Positions 53,477 to 62,422 of a stretch of 64,000 bases of DNA are shown in pieces; positions within the stretch are counted from its first letter, which is position 1, and each line of letters begins with the position of its first letter. Below the pieces are notes generated by a model, which worked only from the letters and a program-made list of their open reading frames with translations, was not told the DNA's origin and did no database searches. The stretch is taken from assembly GCA_965119715.1 (NCBI GenBank), contig OZ221969.1, positions 248,001 to 312,000 of the forward strand. The letters are read 5' to 3'. The translations under genes and the position numbers were made by a program. The DNA is from JASBYZ01 sp029983705 (GTDB lineage: Bacteria; Actinomycetota; Coriobacteriia; Coriobacteriales; JAEZZM01).

Positions 53477-55675
53477 ATGACAAAACTTACAAGAAGGGGC
53501 TTTCTTAAAGCCTCAACAGCTACCGCAGCTGTAGCTACTCTTGGTACCTTAAGTTACCAAGACTGGCAAAAGCAAGCATACGCAAGTGAGGGTGAAGCAG
53601 ACGCTGAGGTTCAAATCTCATCATCTACTTGTAACGCATGCTCAAACAAATGCGGTCTTGAGGTGTTTACCAAAAACGGTAAACTTTGGAAAATTAAGGG
53701 ATCAAACATCCATCCAAATTCACTTGGAACACTTTGTGCACGCGGCCATGGTTTTGCAACTAATGCCTATAACGATGCGCGTCTCACCAGCCCGCTTAAG
53801 AAAAACGAAGACGGAACATTTAGTGAGATTTCTTGGGAGCAGGCCTATCAAGAAATTGGCGAGAAGGTAAAAAAGATTATTGCTGAAGACGGACCACAAG
53901 CACTTGCAATAACTCAAGACCCTCGACCATCCGGTAAGTTTTACTCAAAGCGCTTTATGAATGCTTTTGGTTCTCAAAATGTATATACGCACCATGCAAC
54001 ATGTAACCTATCAAAATTAACTGCATATGCTCACACCATTAAAAAAGAGCCAAAATGTGATTTTAATAACGCTGACGCAGTAATGTTTATTGGTAGATCT
54101 TTTGGTGACGGTATTAAACCGAGTGCCATGAAAAACCTAGCTAACAACGTTAAGCGTGGACTGCACATAATTATGGTAGACCCACGTTTTAACGCTACTG
54201 CCCACATGGCTAAAGACTGGCTTGCAATTAGACCTGGTACAGACCTTGCTCTTATTCTCGCTATGTCAAATGTACTCGTAACAGAAGAGCTCTACGATAA
54301 AGACTTTATTGAAAACTACACTACTGGCTTTGATGAGTTTGCTGAGGCAGTAAAAGACTACACCCCAGAGTGGGCTGCAGAAATTACAACACTTCCTGCA
54401 AGCAAAATTAAAGAAGTTGCTGAGTTTATGGCAGAAAAAGCTCCTAAAGCCTTTATTGAACCTTCATGGAGAGCTGCTTTTGGTTGCTCATACTACAACT
54501 CAACTGAGACTGCTCGTGCAACCATCCTCTTTAATGCGCTTCTCGGATGCTACGGCAAAAAAGGTGGTATGTACTATGGAGATGGCGTTAAGTTTGGCAA
54601 GCTCGAAGGCCCTAAGTTCAAAAAGCTTCCAGAACCAGTAGCACCTCAATACGGATCAGACAGATTCCCACTCACTCCAACCGGATCAGGCTCATCTGTC
54701 GTAGTTGCTGAGGGTATTGAAAAGGGAGATATTAAGGGTCTTTTTTATTACCAATCAAACCCAGTAATGGGATACACCAACGCTGAAGACTTTGGTAAGC
54801 GCCTTGATATGGCAGACCTTGTCGTAGTAATTGATGTACAAATGTCAGAGACTGCTATGCATGCACACTATGTACTTCCAGATACTACCTATATTGAGCG
54901 TATGGAAGTACCTTCAGGCACTGGTACAGTTGCTGACGTAAGACTTCAAGGTATTCCAAAGGTACATGAGAACACTCGTCCAGTTGACCAAATCTTTACC
55001 GAGCTTGCTGAAGCTTGCGGTATTGGAGAATACTTTACCTTTACTGTACAAGATGTAATTGATGCACAAATTGCACCATTCCCTGATGAGGTAAAGGAAA
55101 AGTTGCTTAAAGAGGGAATTGCAAAGGTTCCAGTAGAAAATCCAAAGAAACCTGATGGTGACCCTCACTTCCCTAATGATGACAACAAGATTCACTTTGC
55201 TGACAACGTGTGGCTTGAGGGTGGTCTTGGCAGAAATATCCAGTGGATTGAGACAAAATATATGCCAAACCCAGATATTATCGATGAGTTCAGATTGATC
55301 GCAGGTAAGCAGTCAATTCACTCACATACTATGACAACCAATATTCCGCACCTCATTCAAATCACTAAAGATTATAATCTTGACCGCGTGTGGATTAACA
55401 CCAAACGTGCTGAAGCTTTAGGCATTAAAGAGGGCGATAAGATTGAGATTAGCTCAGAGGTAAGCACTACCCCAGCTATTGCCCACGTTACCGAGAGACT
55501 ACACCCAGACTGCATCTGGACTGCTTCTCACTACGGAACCAAATCCCCTTATCTTACTGAGGGTGCAGGACTTGGTATTTCTTCAATGGATCACACTCCA
55601 TTTCATATGGAGCCATTTAGTGGATCTAACATGTCCCAAGAAAATCTTGTACACGTTAAAAAGATGGAGGCATAA
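53477..55675 (+). CDS. Molybdopterin oxidoreductase catalytic subunit (Psr/Phs/DMSO-reductase family)
   Basis: 732 residues. Twin-arginine signal TRRGFLKAS at the N-terminus, so it is exported. [4Fe-4S] ligands C52, C55, C59 and C87 (CNACSNKCG ... LGTLCARG). Cys176 in HHATCNLSK is at the position of the Mo/W ligand in Psr/Phs-type enzymes. Further on are molybdopterin segments (MFIGRSFGDGIKP, VDPRFNATAHMAKDWLAIRPGTDLAL region) and the C-terminal dinucleotide-binding barrel. Likely reduces a sulfur compound, or acts as a related oxidoreductase, at the cell surface, with the FeS and NrfD subunits. The substrate cannot be fixed by eye; metal may be Mo or W (tupABC nearby). Confidence 0.9.
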   Translation: MTKLTRRGFLKASTATAAVATLGTLSYQDWQKQAYASEGEADAEVQISSSTCNACSNKCGLEVFTKNGKLWKIKGSNIHPNSLGTLCARGHGFATNAYNDARLTSPLKKNEDGTFSEISWEQAYQEIGEKVKKIIAEDGPQALAITQDPRPSGKFYSKRFMNAFGSQNVYTHHATCNLSKLTAYAHTIKKEPKCDFNNADAVMFIGRSFGDGIKPSAMKNLANNVKRGLHIIMVDPRFNATAHMAKDWLAIRPGTDLALILAMSNVLVTEELYDKDFIENYTTGFDEFAEAVKDYTPEWAAEITTLPASKIKEVAEFMAEKAPKAFIEPSWRAAFGCSYYNSTETARATILFNALLGCYGKKGGMYYGDGVKFGKLEGPKFKKLPEPVAPQYGSDRFPLTPTGSGSSVVVAEGIEKGDIKGLFYYQSNPVMGYTNAEDFGKRLDMADLVVVIDVQMSETAMHAHYVLPDTTYIERMEVPSGTGTVADVRLQGIPKVHENTRPVDQIFTELAEACGIGEYFTFTVQDVIDAQIAPFPDEVKEKLLKEGIAKVPVENPKKPDGDPHFPNDDNKIHFADNVWLEGGLGRNIQWIETKYMPNPDIIDEFRLIAGKQSIHSHTMTTNIPHLIQITKDYNLDRVWINTKRAEALGIKEGDKIEISSEVSTTPAIAHVTERLHPDCIWTASHYGTKSPYLTEGAGLGISSMDHTPFHMEPFSGSNMSQENLVHVKKMEA

Positions 55676-55678
55676 ACC

Positions 55679-56215
55679 ATGGCACGTTATGGAATGCTCC
55701 TGGATACCGGTAAGTGCGTAGGTTGCTATGCATGCCGTGTGGCTTGTCAGATGCAAAATGAACTACCTCCAGGTGAATCATATATTAAGTTTTATGAGAA
55801 CGAGACGGGCGTTTTCCCAAATGTAAATCACGAAATTGTACCTGTACAGTGCCAGCATTGTGAAGATGCGCCTTGCGTTTCTGTATGCCCAACCACTGCT
55901 TCATACATTAGAGAAGACGGCATTGTAATGGTTGATCACTTTAAGTGCATCGGCTGTAAATACTGCATGGAGGCATGCCCTTACGATGCTCGTGAGATAC
56001 ATCATGCAACCGGCACAATTGATAAGTGCGTCTTCTGCCAAAGCTTAGTTGAGCAAGGTGAAGATCCGGCTTGCGTTACTACCTGCATTGCTGATGCACG
56101 TGTGTTTGGAGATCTTGACGATCCAAATTCACACATCAACCAGGTTATTGCCGAGCAAAACGCTCAACATATTGCTGGCGATCTAACAAAGTCCAACTTC
56201 TATTATGTGAGGTAG
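55679..56215 (+). CDS. 4Fe-4S electron-transfer subunit (DmsB/PhsB/NrfC type)
   Basis: 178 residues. Four cysteine clusters: CVGCYACRVACQ, CQHCEDAPCVSVCP, CIGCKYCMEACP and the CVFC...C...C set, i.e. four [4Fe-4S] centres. Carries electrons between the membrane NrfD-type anchor and the molybdopterin subunit. Starts 3 nt after the catalytic subunit and runs into the anchor gene (4 nt gap). No own signal; it would be exported as a complex with the Tat substrate. Confidence 0.95.
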   Translation: MARYGMLLDTGKCVGCYACRVACQMQNELPPGESYIKFYENETGVFPNVNHEIVPVQCQHCEDAPCVSVCPTTASYIREDGIVMVDHFKCIGCKYCMEACPYDAREIHHATGTIDKCVFCQSLVEQGEDPACVTTCIADARVFGDLDDPNSHINQVIAEQNAQHIAGDLTKSNFYYVR

Positions 56216-56219
56216 TCAT

Positions 56220-57125
56220 ATGGTTTGGGGAATTATGATCACATGGTACCTATTTTTAGCTGGACTTTCAGCAGGTGCCTTTATATCTTCTGTTTATGTT
56301 GATAACAAATATCCAGGTAGAGATAAGTTTGTACTCATCTCCCGAATTGTTGCACTCCTAGCTCTTGCAGTAGGACTCATCCTCCTTATTGCAGATGCAG
56401 AAGGTGCGCTACATAACCCACTCTCGCTCTTCTTCTTGCTCCACGGAACAAGAACGTCTGTGATGAGCTGGGGTGTAATCCTACTTATTATTGCAGGTAT
56501 TGTACAGTTTATTATGCTTGTATACTCTCTTTTCAAGAGCAAGCAAAACAAGCTTATCGATATTATCGCCAAGATTAAAAAACCACTTGAAATTGTAGGA
56601 GTAATTTCTTGCTTGGGTGTAGGTGCGTATACCGGTCTATTAATTGGTGTAGTTAAAACTGCTCCACTTTGGAATAACGCTATTTTACCTACACTCTTCT
56701 TGGTGTCTGCGCTTTCATCAGGTATTGCTGCATCACAGTTTTTCTCAGCAATATTTGTGTCAAATGAGGCAAAAGGTCTTTGGTCTTTAAAGAAGGACCA
56801 CTTAGTACTTCTAATAGTTGAAATGCTACTTCTCTTCTTCATGCTCTTTATCGTAAACTCTGGCAATGCAGCTGGTGTTGAATCAGTTCAAAGCTTAGTA
56901 AGCGGTAAGTATACAATTTTATTCTGGGGTATTTTGGTGATTGGTGGACTCTTAGTTCCAGCAATTATTGAAGCCATTGAAATAAGACATGTAAACCACG
57001 ACCCTCATCTGAATCCAAACCTCATCCTCCTCTTTGTTGTTGAAGGTTTGGTAATACTTGGTGGTTTCATGCTTAGATACCTAGTTATTGAAGCTGCAGT
57101 ACCACTGAACTTCTTAGGTTTCTAA
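56220..57125 (+). CDS. NrfD/PsrC-family membrane anchor subunit
   Basis: 301 residues, about 8 membrane helices, no cofactor-binding Cys. The N-terminal ITWYLFLAGLSAGAF and the SLFFLLHGTRTSVMSWG region are typical of NrfD/PsrC quinol-linked anchors. It passes electrons from (or to) menaquinone-like carriers to the FeS subunit. Last gene of the torD-like, catalytic, FeS, anchor operon; followed by a strong terminator. Confidence 0.92.
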   Translation: MVWGIMITWYLFLAGLSAGAFISSVYVDNKYPGRDKFVLISRIVALLALAVGLILLIADAEGALHNPLSLFFLLHGTRTSVMSWGVILLIIAGIVQFIMLVYSLFKSKQNKLIDIIAKIKKPLEIVGVISCLGVGAYTGLLIGVVKTAPLWNNAILPTLFLVSALSSGIAASQFFSAIFVSNEAKGLWSLKKDHLVLLIVEMLLLFFMLFIVNSGNAAGVESVQSLVSGKYTILFWGILVIGGLLVPAIIEAIEIRHVNHDPHLNPNLILLFVVEGLVILGGFMLRYLVIEAAVPLNFLGF

Positions 57126-57156
57126 GAGTCCTCTGAGTTTTTGCTCAGTCGACTAA

Positions 57157-57190
57157 AGGGCGGACAAGTTTGTCCGCTCTTTTCTTTTTA
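57157..57190 (+). terminator. Terminator after the molybdoenzyme operon
   Basis: 11-bp stem around GCGGACAA / TTGTCCGC (57160-57177, extended by A-T, G-C and G-U pairs) with a GT loop, followed by TTTTCTTTTT. Strong plus-strand terminator. Confidence 0.9.
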
Positions 57191-57652
57191 TCGCTTGACT
57201 ATCTTAGACATCCACACGTGAGGAACTCCCTCATCAAGGTCAACAGTATCATCAACTAAGCTGTAACCATTCTTTTCATAGAAGACTTTCTTATCCTCTT
57301 GCGCATGAAGCTTGTAGATTTTTCCGTTTACTGACTCTTCAATTCCCTTTAAAAGAACAGAGCCTAAACCGTGACCCCTATACTCTTTGAGAATACACAC
57401 TCTTCCAATGATGTGCTCTTTTAAGTTATCAAAGTTTTTAAATACACGGCCACATCCTGCAGGCTTTTCGTCAACAAGCATAAGTACATGGGTAGCAACG
57501 CTATCTGTACCATCAAACTCTTCTTCATAGCCCTGCTCAACAATGAAGACTTCCCCTCGTATTTGAGCACAGGCATCAAAGATATCTAGATTGGTCTTCT
57601 CGTCAAATTCTGGACCTATGCCATTTATTTGTGCAAATCTTATCTCGCTCAT
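57188..57652 (-). CDS. GNAT-family N-acetyltransferase
   Basis: 154 residues, single GNAT domain. Acetyl-CoA pyrophosphate loop VCILKEYRGHGLGSVLLKG (Q/R-x-x-G-x-G/A pattern) and the 'RGEVFIVEQGYEEEFDGTD' opening of the ElaA/YjcF-type group. Target unknown. Start overlaps the stop of the M29 peptidase gene (TAATG), so the two are cotranscribed. Confidence 0.85.
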   Translation of the reverse strand: MSEIRFAQINGIGPEFDEKTNLDIFDACAQIRGEVFIVEQGYEEEFDGTDSVATHVLMLVDEKPAGCGRVFKNFDNLKEHIIGRVCILKEYRGHGLGSVLLKGIEESVNGKIYKLHAQEDKKVFYEKNGYSLVDDTVDLDEGVPHVWMSKIVKR

Positions 57653-58899
57653 TAGTATGCCCAGGTGCCGTTTTTAAAGATTTGTACTGCAGTACCGTCA
57701 GCTTTAATACCAACAATATTTAAGTCATCAGAACCAATCATAAAGTCTACGTGGGTAGCAGAGTCGTTTACACCCTCACTTAAAAGTTCCTCTTTACTCA
57801 TTTGAAGTCCTCCATCATATGCATCAGGAAAACCCATACCAACAGCAAGGTGGCATGATGCATTTTCATCGTAGAGTGTTGAGAAAAAGAGCTTGCCACT
57901 TTGTCTGATTGGGCTTTCTTTAGGAACGAGTGCGCACTCACCAAGGTGTTTTGCTCCGTCATCAGTTGCTAGAAGCTGCTCTAAAACCTCAGCGCCCTTT
58001 TGAGCGCCAAAGTCAACTACCTTACCGCTTTCAAACTTAAACCAAAAGTCTTTAATAACGTTTCCGGAATATACGAGAGGAAGTGCTGAGTATACAATAC
58101 CTTCAGTTTTTGCTCTATGTGGTGAGGTGTACACTTCTTCAGTTGGCATGTTTGGGAAAAAATATACTCCCCCAACAGTCTCTGCGCCTCCACCTTCCCA
58201 GAGATGCTTTTCTGGAAGACCAACATAGAGGTCCGTACCCTTCTCATTGGTGTAGTGAAGCTTTACAAACTTTTGTGAGTTTAAAAATTCTTTATGCTCA
58301 TCAAAGTTTTTCTTGTGCTCATCCCAGGCAGCAATTGGATTATCGCCATCTGCGCGAGCAGTAAGTAAAATTGCATGCCATAACGCGTTTACTGCATCCT
58401 CGCCCTTAAGTTCTGGAAATACCATTTCTGCCCATTTTGGAGTTGAAACACCTGCAATAAGCCACTGATTATGACCAAAGTCAATTCTTTCACGATAGTC
58501 TTTATAAGCTTCATTTCTTCTTTTGCGAGCAAGCGCTGGCTTTTTAGGATCCACACCCTTAAGCGCGTTTGGATCTGAGCCCTCTAAGAATATAAATGCT
58601 GCACCCTCACGTGCGAGTGAGTTTGCTCGCTCAGCCTGCCACTCTGCCACCGTATCAAAATACTCAAGTGGATTATTCATATAAGTGAGCTTGGTGAGCA
58701 CATCATCGTCATACACTACGGTTACTGCACCAGAACCAGCCTTATATGCCTCTTCAACTACAAGGTGTGCAAATGGCGCTGCCTCAATTGGAGCAGTTAA
58801 ATAAATCTTTTGACCCTCTTGCACGTGAGCTCCTTTTTTAACGAGAAGCTCTGCATATTTTCTTAATTGCTCCTGGCTTACTGCCTCAGTATTTACCAT
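57652..58899 (-). CDS. M29-family aminopeptidase
   Basis: 415 residues, the usual AmpS/PepS length. M29 features: VYFFPNMPTEEVYTSPHR with the metal-binding Glu/His region, GKVVDFGAQKG, NASCHLAVGMGFPDAY and THVDFMIGSDDLNIVG, which contain the expected His/Asp/Glu ligands. Cytosolic exopeptidase with two metal ions, releasing N-terminal amino acids. Separated from the FMN-binding gene upstream by about 115 nt. Confidence 0.93.
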   Translation of the reverse strand: MVNTEAVSQEQLRKYAELLVKKGAHVQEGQKIYLTAPIEAAPFAHLVVEEAYKAGSGAVTVVYDDDVLTKLTYMNNPLEYFDTVAEWQAERANSLAREGAAFIFLEGSDPNALKGVDPKKPALARKRRNEAYKDYRERIDFGHNQWLIAGVSTPKWAEMVFPELKGEDAVNALWHAILLTARADGDNPIAAWDEHKKNFDEHKEFLNSQKFVKLHYTNEKGTDLYVGLPEKHLWEGGGAETVGGVYFFPNMPTEEVYTSPHRAKTEGIVYSALPLVYSGNVIKDFWFKFESGKVVDFGAQKGAEVLEQLLATDDGAKHLGECALVPKESPIRQSGKLFFSTLYDENASCHLAVGMGFPDAYDGGLQMSKEELLSEGVNDSATHVDFMIGSDDLNIVGIKADGTAVQIFKNGTWAY

Positions 58900-58956
58900 G
58901 TCATACCTCTTTACTTACTTTTTTAGCTTATTAGATTTGATAGTTATTCCCTAATA

Positions 58957-58990
58957 CTAAAAAAGCCACTCGCGAGATGCGAGTGGCTTT
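58957..58990 (-). terminator. Terminator after the FMN-binding lipoprotein gene
   Basis: 12-bp perfect stem AAAGCCACTCGC / GCGAGTGGCTTT with a 5-nt loop, followed in the minus direction by a T-run (TTTTTAGTATTAG). Strong terminator. Confidence 0.9.
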
Positions 58991-59014
58991 AGCATAGTTT
59001 AGATAAAATCTAAA

Positions 59015-59437
59015 TTATTTAGCTGACTCAAGAGCCTGGTTAACACCATCGATAATAGCTTGTGAAGTCATAGTTGCACCTGAAGCGGTCTCTACGCCCT
59101 CAGTACCCTGCTTCTCAACGATAGCGCTTGGAACTTCCTCGATAGCCTTATCAGAAATTCCCTCAGTTTCGCTGTGGTCGCCAACCTTAACGTCGGTGAT
59201 CTTACCACCAGCAACAGTAACGCTTACCTTAACGTCGCCGTTCTTACCCTTACCAACGCCTTCATAGGTACCATCTTTGTAAGCACCTGCAGCAGCGCCT
59301 GCCTCAGCAGCTGGTTTGTCGGTTGCTGGAGCGTCAGTAGTTGCAGCGCCGCCACCACATGCAGCAAGTGCGCCGAATGATGCAACAACCATCATTGACA
59401 TTAAGCCAGCGAGAAATTTGTTCTTTACAGAAGTCAT
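59015..59437 (-). CDS. FMN-binding-domain lipoprotein
   Basis: 140 residues. Type II signal peptide with lipobox LAAC near residue 27, an Ala/Thr/Pro linker, and one FMN_bind domain (about 55-140). The SGATMTS near the end fits the (D/S)GA(T/S)xT motif whose Thr can carry covalent FMN, and YEGVGKGKNGDVKVSV is the domain start. Such small surface flavoproteins occur in Coriobacteria and in flavin-based extracellular electron transfer. Single gene with GAAAGGA site and its own terminator. Confidence 0.92.
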   Translation of the reverse strand: MTSVKNKFLAGLMSMMVVASFGALAACGGGAATTDAPATDKPAAEAGAAAGAYKDGTYEGVGKGKNGDVKVSVTVAGGKITDVKVGDHSETEGISDKAIEEVPSAIVEKQGTEGVETASGATMTSQAIIDGVNQALESAK

Positions 59438-59599
59438 AGTCTTCCTTTCGTGTCTTTTAATCTTGGGACTATCCCCTGTGTTTTAAGACTATTCCATATT
59501 TAAATGTATATATAAACGCTTGTCTAGCAATTTATTCCAAATAACAGTTAACTGGCTTAATACTTTCACAATCTGAACACACCTTACTTTTATGCTTGC

Positions 59600-60220
59600 T
59601 TAGTCAAATTTAGAATTTGTAAGCTTTAACCAGTACTCTTCAAATTGCGCAGCCATCTGCCCGCGTTTATCGTCAGAACCTACAAAACCATGCTCATCAG
59701 ATACAAGTAAGACCTCATCGGCATCCTCTATAGAAGCCTGAGGGTCAAACTCGAGAGGAATTCTTTGAGTTTTTGCTAAGTCATAGGCAAGACTGTGTGA
59801 TGCACATAAGGCCTTTGACTCTTCGCACAAAACAATAAACTTGCCATCTGTATAAAGCCATATAAGCTCCTGAGGAGCAAGTTTATGCTGGATATCATCT
59901 GATAAAGCTCGATTGATGAGAGCCTCAGAGCTTCTATCTTTAAGTGGCTCGTAGGCCACAACATCCATCATCGCATGCTCATCTTTGTCAATATCGACCA
60001 CAAGCACCCCTGATGGGTCTTTCATAACTGCCTCAGGAAGAGTCCACTCAATGTGTTGATGAATCCAGGCGATAAGTCCGTCTGGCAACAAGAGTGCATC
60101 TAGATTTTTAAAGTTTCTCTTACCTAATACAAGTTGCTTGTTTGCAAGTCTCCACCGTAACGTTATTACCGGAGTTCCCACTTGGTCTTCTGGAAGTGCG
60201 TTTTTAGATTGCTCGCTCAT
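59600..60220 (-). CDS. Protein with weak similarity to the C-terminal half of class-IV aminotransferases
   Basis: 206 residues, no signal or membrane helix. The C-terminal part resembles the tail of PabC/BCAT-type enzymes: 'LAYDLAKTQRIPLEFDP' followed by 'EDADEVLLVSDEHGFV' matches the pattern of an A-x-x-x-x-I-P-x-E-x-x segment then ADEVFLT. The PLP-binding Lys and the first domain are absent. I would treat it as unassigned, perhaps a degenerate relative. Cotranscribed with the PGPGW-like protein gene (4 nt gap). Confidence 0.5.
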   Translation of the reverse strand: MSEQSKNALPEDQVGTPVITLRWRLANKQLVLGKRNFKNLDALLLPDGLIAWIHQHIEWTLPEAVMKDPSGVLVVDIDKDEHAMMDVVAYEPLKDRSSEALINRALSDDIQHKLAPQELIWLYTDGKFIVLCEESKALCASHSLAYDLAKTQRIPLEFDPQASIEDADEVLLVSDEHGFVGSDDKRGQMAAQFEEYWLKLTNSKFD

Positions 60221-60224
60221 CTAA

Positions 60225-60767
60225 CTACCTCCTTAAGAGTGCAAGTCCCGCTAAAATAGCAGCAATGCCAGGTCCGGGCAAGATAAGCATGGGCACGCCA
60301 ACTAAAATAAGAACAGTACCCGCTATTTTTGCCTTAAGACCACTGAGTGGTGGGGTGTCTTCAACAAGTGGGCTTTCGTAATCTCTGCTACCGTCTTCAT
60401 TAACTACATAGGCCTCTGTATATACTGTCTGACCTGTTTTTGGATCTTTGCGCTCGCGTGAAAACGGATTAAATCCTTTCTCGCTCGCTGCCTTATATCC
60501 CTCGGAGGCAAACTTGCTAATAAGCTTAGAGGCTTCTTTTGCGGTACTTTGAGCAATATCTGTAGCAAGCGGGATAAGATTTTCTCTTACCCGCTCCTTA
60601 TCTGCTACTTTTAATTCTTCGTAGGCGCCTTTAGCTGCATGAGCAATTTTTTGGCTTGCATCTAGTGATGACTTAATAACTGGTTTAGATGCTTTAGCAA
60701 GCTCTTTTCCCAGTTGAAATACGGAAGATACTAATTTTGGCTGAGGATGTTTATAGGTATCGGCCAC
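60225..60767 (-). CDS. Membrane-tail protein with PGPG motif, unknown function
   Basis: 180 residues from the GTG at 60767 (AAAGGA 6 nt upstream); an in-frame TTG further up is unlikely. A long charged helical region (about 20-95), then a short linker with ENDGSRDY-like acidic residues, and two C-terminal hydrophobic segments around the motif LPGPGIAAILAGLALL. The PGPG hairpin resembles the PGPGW-type membrane family (TIGR02611-like), though the Trp is missing. Lies between purH and the gene at 59600 on the same strand. Confidence 0.6.
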   Translation of the reverse strand: MADTYKHPQPKLVSSVFQLGKELAKASKPVIKSSLDASQKIAHAAKGAYEELKVADKERVRENLIPLATDIAQSTAKEASKLISKFASEGYKAASEKGFNPFSRERKDPKTGQTVYTEAYVVNEDGSRDYESPLVEDTPPLSGLKAKIAGTVLILVGVPMLILPGPGIAAILAGLALLRR

Positions 60768-60786
60768 CTTAGTTCCTTTCAATTTT

Positions 60787-62409
60787 TTAATGTTTAAAGT
60801 GTCTGTGCCCAGTAAACACCATGGCTATGCCATGTTCATTGCAAGCCTCAATAACTTCTTCATCTCTAATTGATCCGCCTGGCTGAATAATGGCTTTAAT
60901 GCCCGCCTCAGCAAGTACGTCAATGTTGTCTCTAAATGGGAAGAAGGCATCTGATGCACATACTGAACCCTTTGCCTTATCGCCCGCTTGCTTAATTGCA
61001 ATGCGTGCAGAGTTAACACGGTTTGGCTGGCCTGCACCCATACCAACATTTGCGTGATCTTTAACAAGTAGGATTGCATTTGACTTAACAGACTTGCATA
61101 CCTTCCAGGCAAAGAGGAGCTCATCAAGGTCATCATCAGTTGGTTTTGCCTCAGTTACCACGCTAAACTCAGATGAATCTTCAGATGCATAGTCACGCTC
61201 TTGAACTAGAAGGCCACCCTCTACGCTTCTAAACTCAAGCTCTGAACCTGCCTGGTTTAGACCGCCATTGGTTGAAAGCACGCGGCATTTCTTCTTTTTC
61301 TTAAGTGCCTCAAGAGCTTCATCAGTATATTCAGGTGCAATAATTACCTCAATAAAGTGCTTGTGAGCTTGGATGTGCTCGATAACATCTGCATCTACAG
61401 TTCTGTTAAAAGCTAGGATTCCACCGTAGGCAGAAACTGGGTCTCCTTCAAAGGCTTTTTCATAGGCTTCAACTAAATTTTCTGCATCTGCAGCACCACA
61501 TGGATTGAGGTGTTTTACTACTACACAGGCTGGAGTATCAAACTCTCTTACTGCTGACCATGCTGCATCAGTGTCTAAGAAGTTGTTATAAGAGAGCTCT
61601 TTTCCTTGGTGTTGGTGTGCGTTTGCAAGCGAGAAAAGATTGCACTCATCAGTCTTATAAAAGGCAGCACGCTGGTGTGGGTTTTCTCCGTAGCGCAAAT
61701 CTTGCTGTTTTTTAACAAAGATACGTAAATCGTCTGGGAAGAGTGCTGCTTTTTCAGCTGCGTCAAAGGCCTCATCGTCTCCTTCACAGCCATCGATCTC
61801 ATCGATATGAACAGTTTCAAACAGGTACTGATAGATTGCATTATCATAGTGAGAAGTAAGTCTAAAGACCTCAAGTGCAAGCTTTCTTCTTGTATCAAGC
61901 GTAGTTGCACCCTCATGTTCTTTCATCTCAGTTAAAATCATGTCGTAGTCTTCAGGTTTAGTTACTACGCTTACAAACTCATGGTTTTTAGCAGCGCTTC
62001 TAAGCATGGATGGGCCACCAATATCAATGTGCTCAATTGCATCAGCAAAGTCTACATCGTCTTGAGCAACCGTCTTTTCAAACTCATACAGGTTTACAAC
62101 TACCATGTCTATCATTTCGATATCATGGTCTTTAGCATCCTGTATGTGCTCTTTATTGTCTCTTCTGCACAGAAGTCCTCCATGAACTTTTGGATGAAGC
62201 GTCTTCACGCGTCCGTCCATCATCTCAGGAAAACCAGTGAGCTCCTCGATAGGAGTAATGTTGATACCAGCCTCAGATAAGACCTTTGCAGTTCCTCCAG
62301 TAGATACAATTTCTACACCAAAATCATCTGAGAGCGAGCAAGCAAAGTCTACAATCCCCTCTTTATTAGTCACCGAAATAAGAGCGCGTTTAATTGGATA
62401 CTCTGGCAT
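60787..62409 (-). CDS. purH: Bifunctional AICAR formyltransferase/IMP cyclohydrolase
   Basis: 540 residues, full length. N-terminal MGS-like cyclohydrolase domain: ALISVTNKEGIVDFA, VSTGGTAKVLSEAGI and GRVKTLHPKVHGGLL. C-terminal formyltransferase: DLRYGENPHQRAAFY, VVKHLNPCGAA (the catalytic Lys-His pair), and FFPFRDNID and QPGGSIRDEEVI near the end. Performs the last two steps of de novo IMP synthesis. Lies 13 nt after purN in the purM-purN-purH transcript. Confidence 0.97.
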   Translation of the reverse strand: MPEYPIKRALISVTNKEGIVDFACSLSDDFGVEIVSTGGTAKVLSEAGINITPIEELTGFPEMMDGRVKTLHPKVHGGLLCRRDNKEHIQDAKDHDIEMIDMVVVNLYEFEKTVAQDDVDFADAIEHIDIGGPSMLRSAAKNHEFVSVVTKPEDYDMILTEMKEHEGATTLDTRRKLALEVFRLTSHYDNAIYQYLFETVHIDEIDGCEGDDEAFDAAEKAALFPDDLRIFVKKQQDLRYGENPHQRAAFYKTDECNLFSLANAHQHQGKELSYNNFLDTDAAWSAVREFDTPACVVVKHLNPCGAADAENLVEAYEKAFEGDPVSAYGGILAFNRTVDADVIEHIQAHKHFIEVIIAPEYTDEALEALKKKKKCRVLSTNGGLNQAGSELEFRSVEGGLLVQERDYASEDSSEFSVVTEAKPTDDDLDELLFAWKVCKSVKSNAILLVKDHANVGMGAGQPNRVNSARIAIKQAGDKAKGSVCASDAFFPFRDNIDVLAEAGIKAIIQPGGSIRDEEVIEACNEHGIAMVFTGHRHFKH

Positions 62410-62422
62410 TAGTTCATACTCC

